From contig NZ_JAUOEK010000178.1 in the NCBI RefSeq assembly GCF_030540835.1, positions 21,841-85,840 on the forward strand: DNA of 64,000 nucleotides, written 5' to 3'. This document shows positions 30,078-39,863 of the stretch, piece by piece. Below the pieces are notes generated by a model. It saw only the letters and a list, made by a program, of their open reading frames with translations. It was not told the DNA's origin and ran no database searches. The position numbers were made by a program, and so were the translations under genes. Position 1 is the first letter of the stretch; every line of letters begins with the position of its first letter. The DNA is from Flavivirga aquimarina (GTDB taxonomy: Bacteria; Bacteroidota; Bacteroidia; Flavobacteriales; Flavobacteriaceae).

Positions 30078-30245
30078 GGTGCGCTATCAATCATTTTCAT
30101 GTTCTTTTATTAATATTATGAACTTCTTCATCTTATCCCTCAGCACCAATTTCACTTGATAGCCTTTTTTATTCATTAATCTTTTATTTTCTTAAAATGC
30201 AATAGTCTAAATTCATAGTTAAATGTTTTTAAAACATTTTATTTT

Positions 30246-31841
30246 TTAACTTTCCCAATAGTCAGCAATAATTTGCAGTACTTCTTCATTATCCTGATCT
30301 GTATCACCAAGCATATCACGTTGCGCTAAAATTTCTGCTTTCATTTGCTTTATAATGTCTTGATATTCTGCGTCGTTATATGCATTGTGTGTTTCGCTAG
30401 GGTCTTTCTCTAAATCGAAGAAATCCCAAAACTTCTTTGGCTGGTTTTCTTTTGTATAACCGTTTACTTTAAGTGCATTTCCGTAATAAAAAGCTAGTTT
30501 GTAGCGTTCTCCTCTAATTCCAAAATGTCCCGGGCGGTCACTTGAGTGATCCCAATATCTGTAATAACCATACTTACGCCAATCGCTAGGTGTGTTTCCT
30601 TTTAAATTCTCACGGAAACTATGTCCTTGCATGGTTTCTGGATATTCTAAGCCTGCATAATCTGCAAATAATGCTGAGAAATCTGCATTTTCAATAAGAT
30701 CTGAATTTCTTTTTCCTGCTGGTATTTCTTTCGGGTAACGAATTACAAATGGCATGTGGATAGATTCTTCGTAAATTAAGCGTTTATCGAACCATCCGTG
30801 CTCTCCTAAAAAGTAACCTTGGTCTGCTGTATAAATTACAATCGTATTTTCTGCTAATCCTGATTTGTCAAGATATTCCAATAATTTACCAATATTATCA
30901 TCTATAGCAGCTCCACAACGCATAAAATCTTTTACATATTTCTGATATGTTTTATAACGTGCTTGCATTTTATCTAATCCATCTACGGTTAAGGGTAACT
31001 CTGGATACTTCATATAACCAGGAACATTCTCTGGATCTTTTGAAGCTCTTAAATACCTAGCTTTTAAACTATCTATAGACTGACCTCTAAAAGATCTTCC
31101 TGTTGTTTCTGGTCCTTCATCATAAAATGTAGCTGGAATAGGTATATCGCCATCTCTGTATAAGTGCTTAAATCTTTCGGGATAATCAAACGGTTCATGT
31201 GTTGCTTTAAAATGACACATCGCCATGAATGGTTTAGATTTATCTCTGTTTTCAATCCAATCTATAGTCTTATCTGCAATAACATCGGTACTAAATCCTT
31301 TATAAGGTTTACCTCCTTCTGTATAATCTTGCCAATTTTCCTTGGTTTTCATAACAGGATCCCAGTATCTTCCTTGTCCAGGTAAAACACAATAATAATC
31401 GAAATCGGGAGTAGGTTCTTGTTTTAAGTGCCACTTTCCAATAACGGATGTTTGATAACCACCTCGTTGCAATACGCCTGCAATGGTTGGGTGTTCTGGC
31501 GATAATCCAGCTCCTAAGGTTATTACGCCATTTTTATGACTATACTGTCCTGTAAGCACAGTTGCTCTACTGGGTGTACAAATAGAATTGGACACCAAAC
31601 AGTTATCTAATACTGTGCCTTCTGATGCTAGACGTTGGATGTTTGGTGTATGTACATAATCTTTTAGTATACCGCCATATATCCCCCATGCTTGTGATGT
31701 ATGATCATCGGACATAATATAAAGGATATTGGGTCGTTTGGGTTCACTCTCTTCTGTTTTTTCTTCTGTTTTATTTTTACAACTTGTTGCGATAAAAGAA
31801 ATAAAAACAGATAAAGCGCATAATCGAAATAATCTCTTCAT
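30246..31841 (-). CDS. S1-family sulfatase, N-acetylglucosamine-6-sulfatase-like, lipoprotein
   Basis: A 531-residue sulfatase with lipobox IATSC (Cys21). The formylglycine motif CTPSR starts at Cys88 in SNSICTPSRATVLTGQYSHKNGV. Metal-binding segments are YIMSDDHTSQAW (41-52) and VIYTADQGYFLGEHGWFDKR. The SDDH opening, the SICxPSR form and the GEHGWFDKRLIYEES segment are shared with the sulfatase at 40951 and resemble the GlcNAc-6-O-sulfatase/choline-sulfatase-like branch of S1 (S1_11 type); that subfamily is an inference. It follows a GH3 gene by 18 bp and ends just before the 700-bp repeat region upstream of GH95. Confidence 0.94.
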   Translation of the reverse strand: MKRLFRLCALSVFISFIATSCKNKTEEKTEESEPKRPNILYIMSDDHTSQAWGIYGGILKDYVHTPNIQRLASEGTVLDNCLVSNSICTPSRATVLTGQYSHKNGVITLGAGLSPEHPTIAGVLQRGGYQTSVIGKWHLKQEPTPDFDYYCVLPGQGRYWDPVMKTKENWQDYTEGGKPYKGFSTDVIADKTIDWIENRDKSKPFMAMCHFKATHEPFDYPERFKHLYRDGDIPIPATFYDEGPETTGRSFRGQSIDSLKARYLRASKDPENVPGYMKYPELPLTVDGLDKMQARYKTYQKYVKDFMRCGAAIDDNIGKLLEYLDKSGLAENTIVIYTADQGYFLGEHGWFDKRLIYEESIHMPFVIRYPKEIPAGKRNSDLIENADFSALFADYAGLEYPETMQGHSFRENLKGNTPSDWRKYGYYRYWDHSSDRPGHFGIRGERYKLAFYYGNALKVNGYTKENQPKKFWDFFDLEKDPSETHNAYNDAEYQDIIKQMKAEILAQRDMLGDTDQDNEEVLQIIADYWES

Positions 31842-31859
31842 TTTAAAGTTAATTTTAGT

Positions 31860-34448
31860 TTAGTTTATTATTTGTAATTCGATTGTTTCGTAATTATTCG
31901 ATGCTGGGCCAATACCAATCTCAAAAGCTCCTGGCTCAACTATTTTTTTATGCTTTTCAATATCAAAATAGGATAAGTCCTCGGGAGTTATATCAAAATG
32001 TACAACACGCGATTCTTTAGGTTTTAAAAAAATTCTCTTTATTCCTCTTAGACTTTTTAGAGGTCTAACTACCGAACTTTCTAAATCCTTCACATACAAT
32101 TGCACCACTTCGTCTCCTGCATAATCACCAGTATTAGTCACTACAGCAGATATTTTACACGTCTCTGTTGCGGTCATTTTTAGCTTAGATAATTTTAAAT
32201 TTTCATAACTAAACTTTGTATAGCTTAAACCAAATCCAAAAGGGTAAAGTGCTTCGCCTTCAAAATATCTATACGTTCGCCCTTTCATACTATAATTAAC
32301 AAACGGCGATAATTCTTTTGTTGATTTATAAAAAGTAACCGGCAGTCTTCCTGAAGGGTTATAATCGCCAAAAAGTACATCGGCAATAGCAGTACCTCCC
32401 AGTTCTCCAGGATACCATGCCTCAATAATTGAAGACAAGTTTTCATTTTCCCAATTAACAGCTAAGGCACTACCATTAAGTAAAATCAAAACTACTGGTT
32501 TTCCTGTAGCGTGTAAGGCTTTAATAAGTTCTTTTTGAACTTTTGGAAGCTCTATATTTGTTTTATCTCCACCATCGAAACCTGTGGAATTAACCGGCAT
32601 TTGTTCTCCTTCTACTTTTGGTGAGATTCCGCCAACAAAAATGACAACTTCAGATTTTTCTGCAAGATCAATTGCTTTTTCAAATGAAGTCTTGTCTGGT
32701 GATGACCATAAAAATTCTAATTTTGCCGGGTATCCTTTATGAAAATGTTCTATTGAAATTTCATATGCTTTTCCTTTTTCCAGATATATTTTTTCTTTTA
32801 AAAGTCTTCTCTTTGGTTTTTCCCAATTATCAATAATTACTTTTTTATCAACAGTCAATTTATAGCCATTATTACTATGTAACCCTAAAGTATATTCCCC
32901 TGAAACTTCTACTTTTATCTTTCCTGTGTATTGTACTGAAAAGTTAGCTTCATTTAAGCTTTTAACCGGGTTTGAATTCCAATTAGAATTAATTCCCTGC
33001 TCTAATCGTTTGGTGATTGGTTTTCCCGATAGGTCTGTATTATTATAATATGTAGCTTGTAGTCCTGTTTTGTTTTTAAAGCTTAAAACGTCTGCCGGAA
33101 TTAAAGACATGGCAGATTCTTCGGCTATTAAGTTACATCCGGACTCGTAATACAATTCGGTACCTTTAGGAATCTTGTTTTTTATACCTTCTAAAGGTGT
33201 AAAATACTGCGAAGGAAATCCATTGTAATTCCCTAGCAAAACATCTAAATTATTAGCGTTTGGGCCAATAACTGCTATCGATTTTATATCTTTTTTAAGC
33301 GGTAAGGTATTATCCGTGTTTTTTAATAACACAATCGATTTCTTAGCTGTTTCCAGTGCTAATTCTCTATGCTTTTTCGAACTTACGACACTTGTTGGGA
33401 TACTGGCATAGGGTACAACCTCTGGGGGATCGAACATACCTAATTTAAAACGGGCTACAAATAATCTTTTTAAGGAGACATCTATTTCATCTTCTGTAAT
33501 ATCTCCTTCTGCAACAGCATTTATCAAATATTCATAGCGCGATCCACAGTTTAAATCGCAACCTGCTTTAACTGCAACAGCTGCCGCTTCTTCTTTAGAA
33601 TCTACATAATTATGATAATCGTGAATATCGCGTATGGCATTACAATCTGAAACTACATAGCCATCGAAACCCCAATCTTTTCGTAAAATATCTTCTAATA
33701 GTTGATGGCTTGCACAACAAGGTTTACCCATATACCTATTGTAAGCTGCCATTATAGAATAGGCTTTTCCTTCTACTACACAGGCTTCAAAAGCTGGTAA
33801 ATAGGTATCATATAAGTCTCGTTTTGTCGTTGTGGCATCAAAAAAATGTCTTTCGGGTTCGGGACCACTATGCACAGCATAATGTTTAGGTGTAGCTACT
33901 AGTTTTAAATACTTAGAATCGTCACCTTGCATACCTTTTACAAAATTAACTCCCATGCGTGCTGTTAAATATGGGTCTTCTCCGTAGGTTTCTTGACCTC
34001 TTCCCCAGCGTGGGTCTCTAAATATATTAATATTAGGCGTCCAATAGGTTAATCCTTTATATCTACCATAATCCTCATTTCTTAATGCTTCATGGTGTTT
34101 GGCTCTTGCTTCATCTGAAATTACAACTGCCGATTTATATATCAAATTAGTATCCCATGTAGCCGCTAACCCAATTGCCTGTGGAAAAACAGTTGCTTTC
34201 CCTGCTCTTGCTACGCCATGTAAACATTCATTCCACCATTCATATTCTGGAATATTAAGCCTTTTAATTTCAGGGGATTTGTTCATCATCTGAGAAACTT
34301 TTTCTTCTAAAGTCATCCTTGAAACCAGATCATTTACGCGTTCTTCTATAGAAAGCTTATAATTTTCAAATGGAAATTGATAATCCTGTGCATAGCCTGT
34401 GCTTATTATTAAAAACACACAGACTAAGAATAACCTGTTTGAGTTCAT
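31860..34448 (-). CDS. GH3 beta-glycosidase with PA14 domain, xylosidase-like type
   Basis: About 862 residues from the Met at 34448, chosen because it directly opens a signal peptide (MNSNRLFLVCVFLIISTGYA-QD); an upstream Met at 34472 adds only a charged leader. The GH3 barrel shows FRDPRWGRGQETYGEDP, KHYAVHSGPEPERH and nucleophile Asp (268 in this numbering) in YVVSDCNAIRDI. A PA14 domain lies around 440-575 (YTLGLHSNNGYKLTVDKKVIIDNW), then the second GH3 domain and a fibronectin-III-like tail. The SDCNAI and NECLHGVARAG motifs are those of the beta-xylosidase/beta-glucosidase type, distinct from the GH3 at 23158. Its substrate here is unknown. Confidence 0.93.
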   Translation of the reverse strand: MNSNRLFLVCVFLIISTGYAQDYQFPFENYKLSIEERVNDLVSRMTLEEKVSQMMNKSPEIKRLNIPEYEWWNECLHGVARAGKATVFPQAIGLAATWDTNLIYKSAVVISDEARAKHHEALRNEDYGRYKGLTYWTPNINIFRDPRWGRGQETYGEDPYLTARMGVNFVKGMQGDDSKYLKLVATPKHYAVHSGPEPERHFFDATTTKRDLYDTYLPAFEACVVEGKAYSIMAAYNRYMGKPCCASHQLLEDILRKDWGFDGYVVSDCNAIRDIHDYHNYVDSKEEAAAVAVKAGCDLNCGSRYEYLINAVAEGDITEDEIDVSLKRLFVARFKLGMFDPPEVVPYASIPTSVVSSKKHRELALETAKKSIVLLKNTDNTLPLKKDIKSIAVIGPNANNLDVLLGNYNGFPSQYFTPLEGIKNKIPKGTELYYESGCNLIAEESAMSLIPADVLSFKNKTGLQATYYNNTDLSGKPITKRLEQGINSNWNSNPVKSLNEANFSVQYTGKIKVEVSGEYTLGLHSNNGYKLTVDKKVIIDNWEKPKRRLLKEKIYLEKGKAYEISIEHFHKGYPAKLEFLWSSPDKTSFEKAIDLAEKSEVVIFVGGISPKVEGEQMPVNSTGFDGGDKTNIELPKVQKELIKALHATGKPVVLILLNGSALAVNWENENLSSIIEAWYPGELGGTAIADVLFGDYNPSGRLPVTFYKSTKELSPFVNYSMKGRTYRYFEGEALYPFGFGLSYTKFSYENLKLSKLKMTATETCKISAVVTNTGDYAGDEVVQLYVKDLESSVVRPLKSLRGIKRIFLKPKESRVVHFDITPEDLSYFDIEKHKKIVEPGAFEIGIGPASNNYETIELQIIN

Positions 34449-34491
34449 TATTCTTTTACCTGCTTTTAACATTTCTTCTTTCTTTATTTTT

Positions 34492-36144
34492 TTAAAAATA
34501 TGCTTTCAATACTATAGGGTAACTTCTACCATTAATATCTGAAACTGTTATAGTTGTACTTTCTTTGGTTTGCACAAATTTTATTTTGTCATTATTGTCC
34601 AATCTTACCAGTTTTTTAAATTTCCCTGGACTCATTTTATTATTTAAACCAAATGTCGGAATTTTAACATCACCCTTTTTAGGATTCATAACCATTATAT
34701 ATAAATTATTACCCTTTTTGGTGAATCTAACCTCATCATTCGCAAATGGAGATGTAGCTGTTGTACGCTGGTTATAATGTTCTCCTTTTTTTGTTTTTTC
34801 AGCAATATCATCTCCTGCATTTCTTATTTCTCCATTACTAGTTATTTCACTATCTCCACGTATACTTTTACCATCTCCATAAACTTTCCATGGTCGTGTT
34901 CCGTATATGGCTTCGCCATTTATTTTTAACCAATCGCCTACAATGTTTATTATCACTTCTTGTTCTTTAGGAATAGTACCATCTGGATGTAGTTCTATAT
35001 TAAGCAATAAGTTTCCATTTTTACTAACTGCTTCTATAAGCATTTCTATAATGGTCCGTGCATTATGGGTTAAGTGTCTATCTTTTTTATAGAACCAATC
35101 TGTAAACGTAATTTCTGATTGCCATGGATATTCTCGTAACGTATTACTTCCTCCTGATTCTACTTCGTTAACCGTTCCTTTTTCTTTCCTTTTTAATAGC
35201 ATTACTGCATTAACAAAACCATTTTCATTATAGCTGTTGTTGTACAATTTACGAGCAACCTCTTGTCCGTATTTACCATAGGAAAAGTTAAAACCATCAT
35301 TGTACAACAAATCTGGCTTGTATTTATTTACCAATTCAATATGACGTTTTTGCCAGTTCTTTTTAATTGCCTCAATAACTTCTGGGGTACGGTCTTCTGG
35401 AGCAGGACCGTATAAATCTTTAGGATCTAAACCTTCCCACCATTTTCCTTTTCCATCTTCTTTGGTTAAGCGTCCATCGTAAGGAACTCCTTTATAAATG
35501 CCTTCTTTATCAGCCCCAAATGCAGGTTTCCACCAGTTTAAAAAACGATCGTCATGACTGGTAACTCCAAATTTTAAATTCTCATTTCTAGTGGCTTTGG
35601 CAAATTCGCCTATAATATCTCTTTTCGGACCAACATTTACCGAATTCCATGGGTGGTGTGAGGAGTCGAACAAATCAAAATGATCATGATGATTTGCTAA
35701 GGCTACTATATATTTTGCTCCATTTCTTTTTGAAAAACGAACTAACGCTTCTGCATCAAACTTTTCTGCTTTCCATGAATTAATAACGTCTTTAAAACCA
35801 AATTCTGAAGGGTGTCCATACGTTTGCAAGTGATATGGATTAGCCATTTTTCCAAATTTTTGGCGCCCTACATCTTTCATATACATATGTCTTGCATACC
35901 AACCGCCACCTTGTTCTGGTACACTTTGCGGCCCCCAGTGAAACCAAATACCAAACTTGGCATCTCTAAACCATTCTGGACATTCGTATTCGTTTGCTAA
36001 TGCTTCCCATGATAATTCCTTTTCTTGGGCCATAGCACCGTTAGTACTTAAAAGGAATAAAATGCCAACAAAAAACAAATTGACAACATTCTTTTTTTTA
36101 AGACTAACTTTTAAAATTTTCTTACTTGAAAAAACAAAAATCAT
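34492..36144 (-). CDS. GH29 alpha-L-fucosidase, divergent type
   Basis: A 550-residue exported protein with a long N-region before the hydrophobic core (about 20-37, GAMA-QE). GH29 landmarks are DAKFGIWFHWGPQS (61-74), LANHHDHFDLFDS (149-161), FGVTSHDD and the nucleophile region LLYNDGFNFSYG with Asp283. The YNDG form and the SNTLREYPWQSEITFTDWFY stretch set it apart from the other two GH29 proteins, which have WFDG. It has an additional C-terminal beta domain (about 440-550). Six bp separate it from the preceding sulfatase stop-to-start junction. Likely specificity is alpha-fucose, possibly a substituted or internal linkage, which I infer only from its divergence. Confidence 0.92.
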   Translation of the reverse strand: MIFVFSSKKILKVSLKKKNVVNLFFVGILFLLSTNGAMAQEKELSWEALANEYECPEWFRDAKFGIWFHWGPQSVPEQGGGWYARHMYMKDVGRQKFGKMANPYHLQTYGHPSEFGFKDVINSWKAEKFDAEALVRFSKRNGAKYIVALANHHDHFDLFDSSHHPWNSVNVGPKRDIIGEFAKATRNENLKFGVTSHDDRFLNWWKPAFGADKEGIYKGVPYDGRLTKEDGKGKWWEGLDPKDLYGPAPEDRTPEVIEAIKKNWQKRHIELVNKYKPDLLYNDGFNFSYGKYGQEVARKLYNNSYNENGFVNAVMLLKRKEKGTVNEVESGGSNTLREYPWQSEITFTDWFYKKDRHLTHNARTIIEMLIEAVSKNGNLLLNIELHPDGTIPKEQEVIINIVGDWLKINGEAIYGTRPWKVYGDGKSIRGDSEITSNGEIRNAGDDIAEKTKKGEHYNQRTTATSPFANDEVRFTKKGNNLYIMVMNPKKGDVKIPTFGLNNKMSPGKFKKLVRLDNNDKIKFVQTKESTTITVSDINGRSYPIVLKAYF

Positions 36145-36150
36145 TGTATA

Positions 36151-37662
36151 TTATTTTTTAAAATTAAAAGCTTCAAGATTATCAAAAAGCCCAAACTCCT
36201 TTTTATCTAATTGTGCTGGATCTCCAACTTCTTTAATAAGTTTTTGCAGCTCATTTAGCAGATCTTTCTTAACATCTTTAAAAGCTTCATCATCTACCAA
36301 ATTATTAAGTTCCCAAGGGTCTTTTTCTACGTTAAATAATTGATAGGTAAACGCATCGTGTTTAGCGCTAACAATAAGTTTAAAATCTCCTTTACGTACA
36401 GCTCTATGACCTCCTCCTGGATTATGTTTTTGGTTCTTATTTAATAAATCTCCAGGCCAAGAATTGTAGGCATAGAACATACTAGATCTTACGTCTTGTT
36501 TTTCTCCTTTTAAAACTGGTGTTAAATCTTTGGTTTCTATAGATTTTGGAATTTCTAATCCTGTTAAACCACATAATGTTGGAAATACATCATGCAAATA
36601 TGCTAAGGCATCGTTATTTACATTTTTAGGAATATTTGGTCCACAAAAAACTAATGGTACGTTTACACTATGTTCGTATACATTTTGTTTTCCTAATAAC
36701 CCATGCTGTCCTAATGCTAACCCATTATCGCCTGCAAAAACTATTATTGTGTTTTCTGCTTGACCAGAGGCTTCTAAGGCTTTTAAAATACGTCCTATCT
36801 GTGCATCGGTTGCCGTAATCATGGCATAGTAATCGGAGATTTCTTTTTTTACTATAGCTTCTGTTCTTGGGAACGGTGCTAATACTTCATCTCTAATTTT
36901 ATCGTCTGCGATTTCAAAAGGATGTTCTGGCATGAAATTATCTGGCAATACGATATTTTCATGTGGGTACATATCATGAAATTCTTGTGGTGCTGTACGT
37001 GGATCATGTGGTGCAGTAAAAGCGACATACATTAAAAATGGCTCTTCTTTTTTATAAGTATCTAAAAAGTTAACTGCAGCATCTGCGAATACTTCGCTAC
37101 TAAATTTTTCTTTATTTTGATAGGCTTTCGACCAACCTGTTTCTGGTGTATAATCTTTTACTTTGGTTCCAAAATGAGTAGTCATTCCTCCTAAAAAGAC
37201 CGACTTAATTTGTTTAAAACCTCTTTCCAACCAGATGTTACCATTATGTTGTTTTCCTGTCGCAAAAGTCTCATAACCATTTGCTTTAAAATATTCTGGA
37301 AACGTTAATAAATCGCTTTTTCCTTTTTCTTCTTTTGGAAATGCAAATTGCGCATATACATTAGGTTCTATATTAAAATAGTGACGTCCCGTCATTAACA
37401 TAGCTCTACTTGGTGAACAAACCGCCGCTGTTGTGGCTCCTAAAATATAGGAGTTTGTAAATGATGTGCCGTTTTGAACCAACTTGTCCATATTTGGCGT
37501 TTTTACATTATTTTTATGCATAACTCCAATAGTCCCCCCTCTTTGGTCGTCTGTAAAAAGGAAAAGTATGTTTGGCTTTTTTGTTTCCTTTTTAGGTGCG
37601 GTTTTACAACCAATTAACAGAATAATACTTAATAAGGATAAGATTTTAACTGTGTTTTGCAT
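36151..37662 (-). CDS. S1-family sulfatase, lipoprotein
   Basis: A 503-residue sulfatase with a lipoprotein signal (LLIGC, Cys19). The formylglycine motif CSPSR starts at Cys82 in TTAAVCSPSRAMLMTGRHYF. Metal-binding segments are FLFTDDQRGGTIG (34-46) and VFAGDNGLALGQHGLLGKQN, the latter typical of the iduronate-2-sulfatase/hexose-sulfatase branch. The substrate is not predictable. It differs clearly from the four other sulfatases, implying another sulfate position or sugar. It abuts the divergent GH29 (6 bp), and the two probably act on the same fucosylated, sulfated motif. Confidence 0.94.
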   Translation of the reverse strand: MQNTVKILSLLSIILLIGCKTAPKKETKKPNILFLFTDDQRGGTIGVMHKNNVKTPNMDKLVQNGTSFTNSYILGATTAAVCSPSRAMLMTGRHYFNIEPNVYAQFAFPKEEKGKSDLLTFPEYFKANGYETFATGKQHNGNIWLERGFKQIKSVFLGGMTTHFGTKVKDYTPETGWSKAYQNKEKFSSEVFADAAVNFLDTYKKEEPFLMYVAFTAPHDPRTAPQEFHDMYPHENIVLPDNFMPEHPFEIADDKIRDEVLAPFPRTEAIVKKEISDYYAMITATDAQIGRILKALEASGQAENTIIVFAGDNGLALGQHGLLGKQNVYEHSVNVPLVFCGPNIPKNVNNDALAYLHDVFPTLCGLTGLEIPKSIETKDLTPVLKGEKQDVRSSMFYAYNSWPGDLLNKNQKHNPGGGHRAVRKGDFKLIVSAKHDAFTYQLFNVEKDPWELNNLVDDEAFKDVKKDLLNELQKLIKEVGDPAQLDKKEFGLFDNLEAFNFKK

Positions 37663-37701
37663 TTTTATATTTTTTTTAATTTCAGTTTTAATTTTTGAGT
37701 T

Positions 37702-39834
37702 TTATTTATCCCCATTAATTATGGGAAGCGGTGGCTCATCAACGACTGTTCCAAAAGGAATAGGTTCTTTATATGGTATACCTCCAAATTTTTGTCGAAG
37801 TACTTTAACGCCATTTACTGGGCCATTCCACAAGCTTAATAAATTACCAACACACCCTCTATCTGGATTTATTTGTGCATACAAATGAGTATATTGCTCA
37901 AAAAGTGCTAACATTTCGTTGCATATTCCAACATACTTTATTCTATTTTCTTCAGTAAGTGTGTTATTAGTATCAAATTGTTTTAGTTCACGCCCCTTTT
38001 CAAAGGCTTTAATGTAGATGATTGTTGTTCGAATACGATTATCCAATAAAGCTAATATGGAACGACCATTTTTATTTTTTGTTTCTTGAGTACACGATTT
38101 AAGTTGTAATAAAACATCTTCGTATGCATGTCTAACTTTTTGCGATTTTTCGATTGGATATGCGCTTAACGGTCCTCCTCTTTTCCAACGTCCTTTCCAA
38201 CAAAAAGCAAAACTACTTACGTTTTTTATTGATATTGAATCTGCTTCACTTAATTTTTTCATGGCTATTGCAAAGTCTGTTTCGCTAACTATCCCATTTG
38301 TTTTTGCATAATCCTTATAAAAAACTTCTGGGTCTACAGCCCCATATAAACTTGAAATAGCCGAATATCGTGCGGAGATTTTATTCTCCGCAGTTCTCCA
38401 GTGATTGAACAAAATAGCATTCCCACGATAATCGGTTGAGTTTTTTACAGCTTGATCTACTATGCCTCTAATCCCTGAAATTGCGTTTTGTTGAATAAAC
38501 ATCATACCGTCTAACTCAATCCAAGAATACACCATTGATTTATCCCAATCATTCGTGTTTTTAATAATATTGGGGATATTATTTTGTACATTTAAACTAT
38601 GATGTTCCGACAGAATCGCTACTTCAGTTTCAGGAGCAAATTTTCGAGCCAAATAATAAGCGGGAGTTGCATATTCTGAGATTACAACATAAATGCCTAA
38701 TTTTAAAGGAAAATCCTTCGGTACTACTTTATTTTCTTTTAAATAATTTATTACTTTAATAGAGTGACCGACCTGTCCGTAAATGTATGCAAGATCCGAT
38801 TGATTATCTACTACAGGTTTCATCACGATGCTATCATTCAAGGATGCCTCTCCAAAATGTTCAGCAATCGTTTTTTTAGTTTGTTCCTTAGTTGTGCGTG
38901 GCCCCCAGCCTCCAGATTCCTCTGTGATCAATTCTAAGGCATCAATCATTGGGTAGTCTTTTAAGATGGCTTTGGTTGTTTCTACGGTTTTAGAAACACT
39001 AGGACTAGTATCTCTTGGTTCAAAAGAAAATTGAACGAACATTCCTGTTTTTTTTGCTTCCAAAATAACTTTTTGAAGCCATTCAATGGACTTCTTACTT
39101 TTTACCGCTTTGTCTTCATAAAAAGGTTCTATTTCGGGAATGCAAAAGTATTTCTTATTGCCTACAATAGCTTTTATATCTTTTTGATCAGGAATAGCAT
39201 ATTCGTCACCATAAAAATAATGCCCTGCATACTCTGTTGTGTCTTTTCTAACCACTTCATACCACTGGCCAGGATAACTATGAAAAGTTATAGCATTAAA
39301 TCGCATCCTAGCAAGGTTTTGGATGTATTCTTTTGCAGTTTCTAAAGGCCATGCAGAAATGTCCATCGGAAAGTTAATGTGCTGTCTTATCCCTCTTTTT
39401 TTAATAGCTGGAATAATTTTATCCTTATAATTCTTTAGCGGTTCCCAATTAAATTGCTTAGGTAAAACTGGACCAGTGATGTCAAAAAGATACCCGCCTT
39501 TTTCAAGAAGTGTATAAGCCGCATAAAGTACATCTGACGGAGTTTTTCCAGACAATTCTACATTTAAAACACCTTTACTTAATTTTGAATCAATACTAAA
39601 AGTCGCTTCTTCAAAATTCGGTTTCAATCTAAATTTAAATGCAATATGATTGATTTTGCTATTGCTAGCGTTGCTCAAAACTGTATCGTTTAGAAAAAAA
39701 GTCAATTCAGACTTAACATATTCATACTGAATTTGATCTTTGGTGTTTTCAAATGATATCTTTACCTTCTCTTGTAAAGATGTCAATACAAATAGAATAA
39801 AAAACACGGATAATATTAAGACTATTTTTTTCAT
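37702..39834 (-). CDS. Exported protein of unknown family with alpha-glucuronidase/GH20-like architecture
   Basis: A 710-residue protein with an N-terminal signal (about 1-20). I cannot name the family. Residues about 25-130 look like the GH20b-type alpha/beta domain found before the barrels of GH20, GH67 and GH115 enzymes (TPSDVLYAAYTLLEKGGYLFD). A barrel-like region follows, starting at KRGIRQHINFPMDISAW (about 147-163) and including FNAITFHSYPGQWYEV, FCIPEIEPFYED, MFVQFSFEPRD and ALELITEESGGWGP with paired acids. The C-terminal 200 residues appear helical. The pattern suggests a glycosidase. It lies between a sulfatase and a GH29, and is a candidate for the missing endo-acting or uronic-acid step. 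Confidence 0.7.
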   Translation of the reverse strand: MKKIVLILSVFFILFVLTSLQEKVKISFENTKDQIQYEYVKSELTFFLNDTVLSNASNSKINHIAFKFRLKPNFEEATFSIDSKLSKGVLNVELSGKTPSDVLYAAYTLLEKGGYLFDITGPVLPKQFNWEPLKNYKDKIIPAIKKRGIRQHINFPMDISAWPLETAKEYIQNLARMRFNAITFHSYPGQWYEVVRKDTTEYAGHYFYGDEYAIPDQKDIKAIVGNKKYFCIPEIEPFYEDKAVKSKKSIEWLQKVILEAKKTGMFVQFSFEPRDTSPSVSKTVETTKAILKDYPMIDALELITEESGGWGPRTTKEQTKKTIAEHFGEASLNDSIVMKPVVDNQSDLAYIYGQVGHSIKVINYLKENKVVPKDFPLKLGIYVVISEYATPAYYLARKFAPETEVAILSEHHSLNVQNNIPNIIKNTNDWDKSMVYSWIELDGMMFIQQNAISGIRGIVDQAVKNSTDYRGNAILFNHWRTAENKISARYSAISSLYGAVDPEVFYKDYAKTNGIVSETDFAIAMKKLSEADSISIKNVSSFAFCWKGRWKRGGPLSAYPIEKSQKVRHAYEDVLLQLKSCTQETKNKNGRSILALLDNRIRTTIIYIKAFEKGRELKQFDTNNTLTEENRIKYVGICNEMLALFEQYTHLYAQINPDRGCVGNLLSLWNGPVNGVKVLRQKFGGIPYKEPIPFGTVVDEPPLPIINGDK

Positions 39835-39863
39835 TTTTATTTTATAAAATAGGGCGATTTCAA

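Noticed and set aside
29545..30245. CRISPR array, because of the regularly spaced repeats
   Set aside because: The repeats are long, diverged, unequal in spacing, homologous to the GH95 5' end, and no cas genes are near.
29545..30245. Riboswitch upstream of GH95
   Set aside because: The three hairpins match no riboswitch class I know and derive from coding sequence.
35957..36343. 128-residue open frame on the plus strand
   Set aside because: It spans the ends of a GH29 and a sulfatase gene antisense and looks like a shadow of both.
37702..39834. Firm assignment as a GH163 endo-beta-GlcNAcase
   Set aside because: Architecture is compatible, but I cannot recognise the family's catalytic motif; left as a hypothesis.
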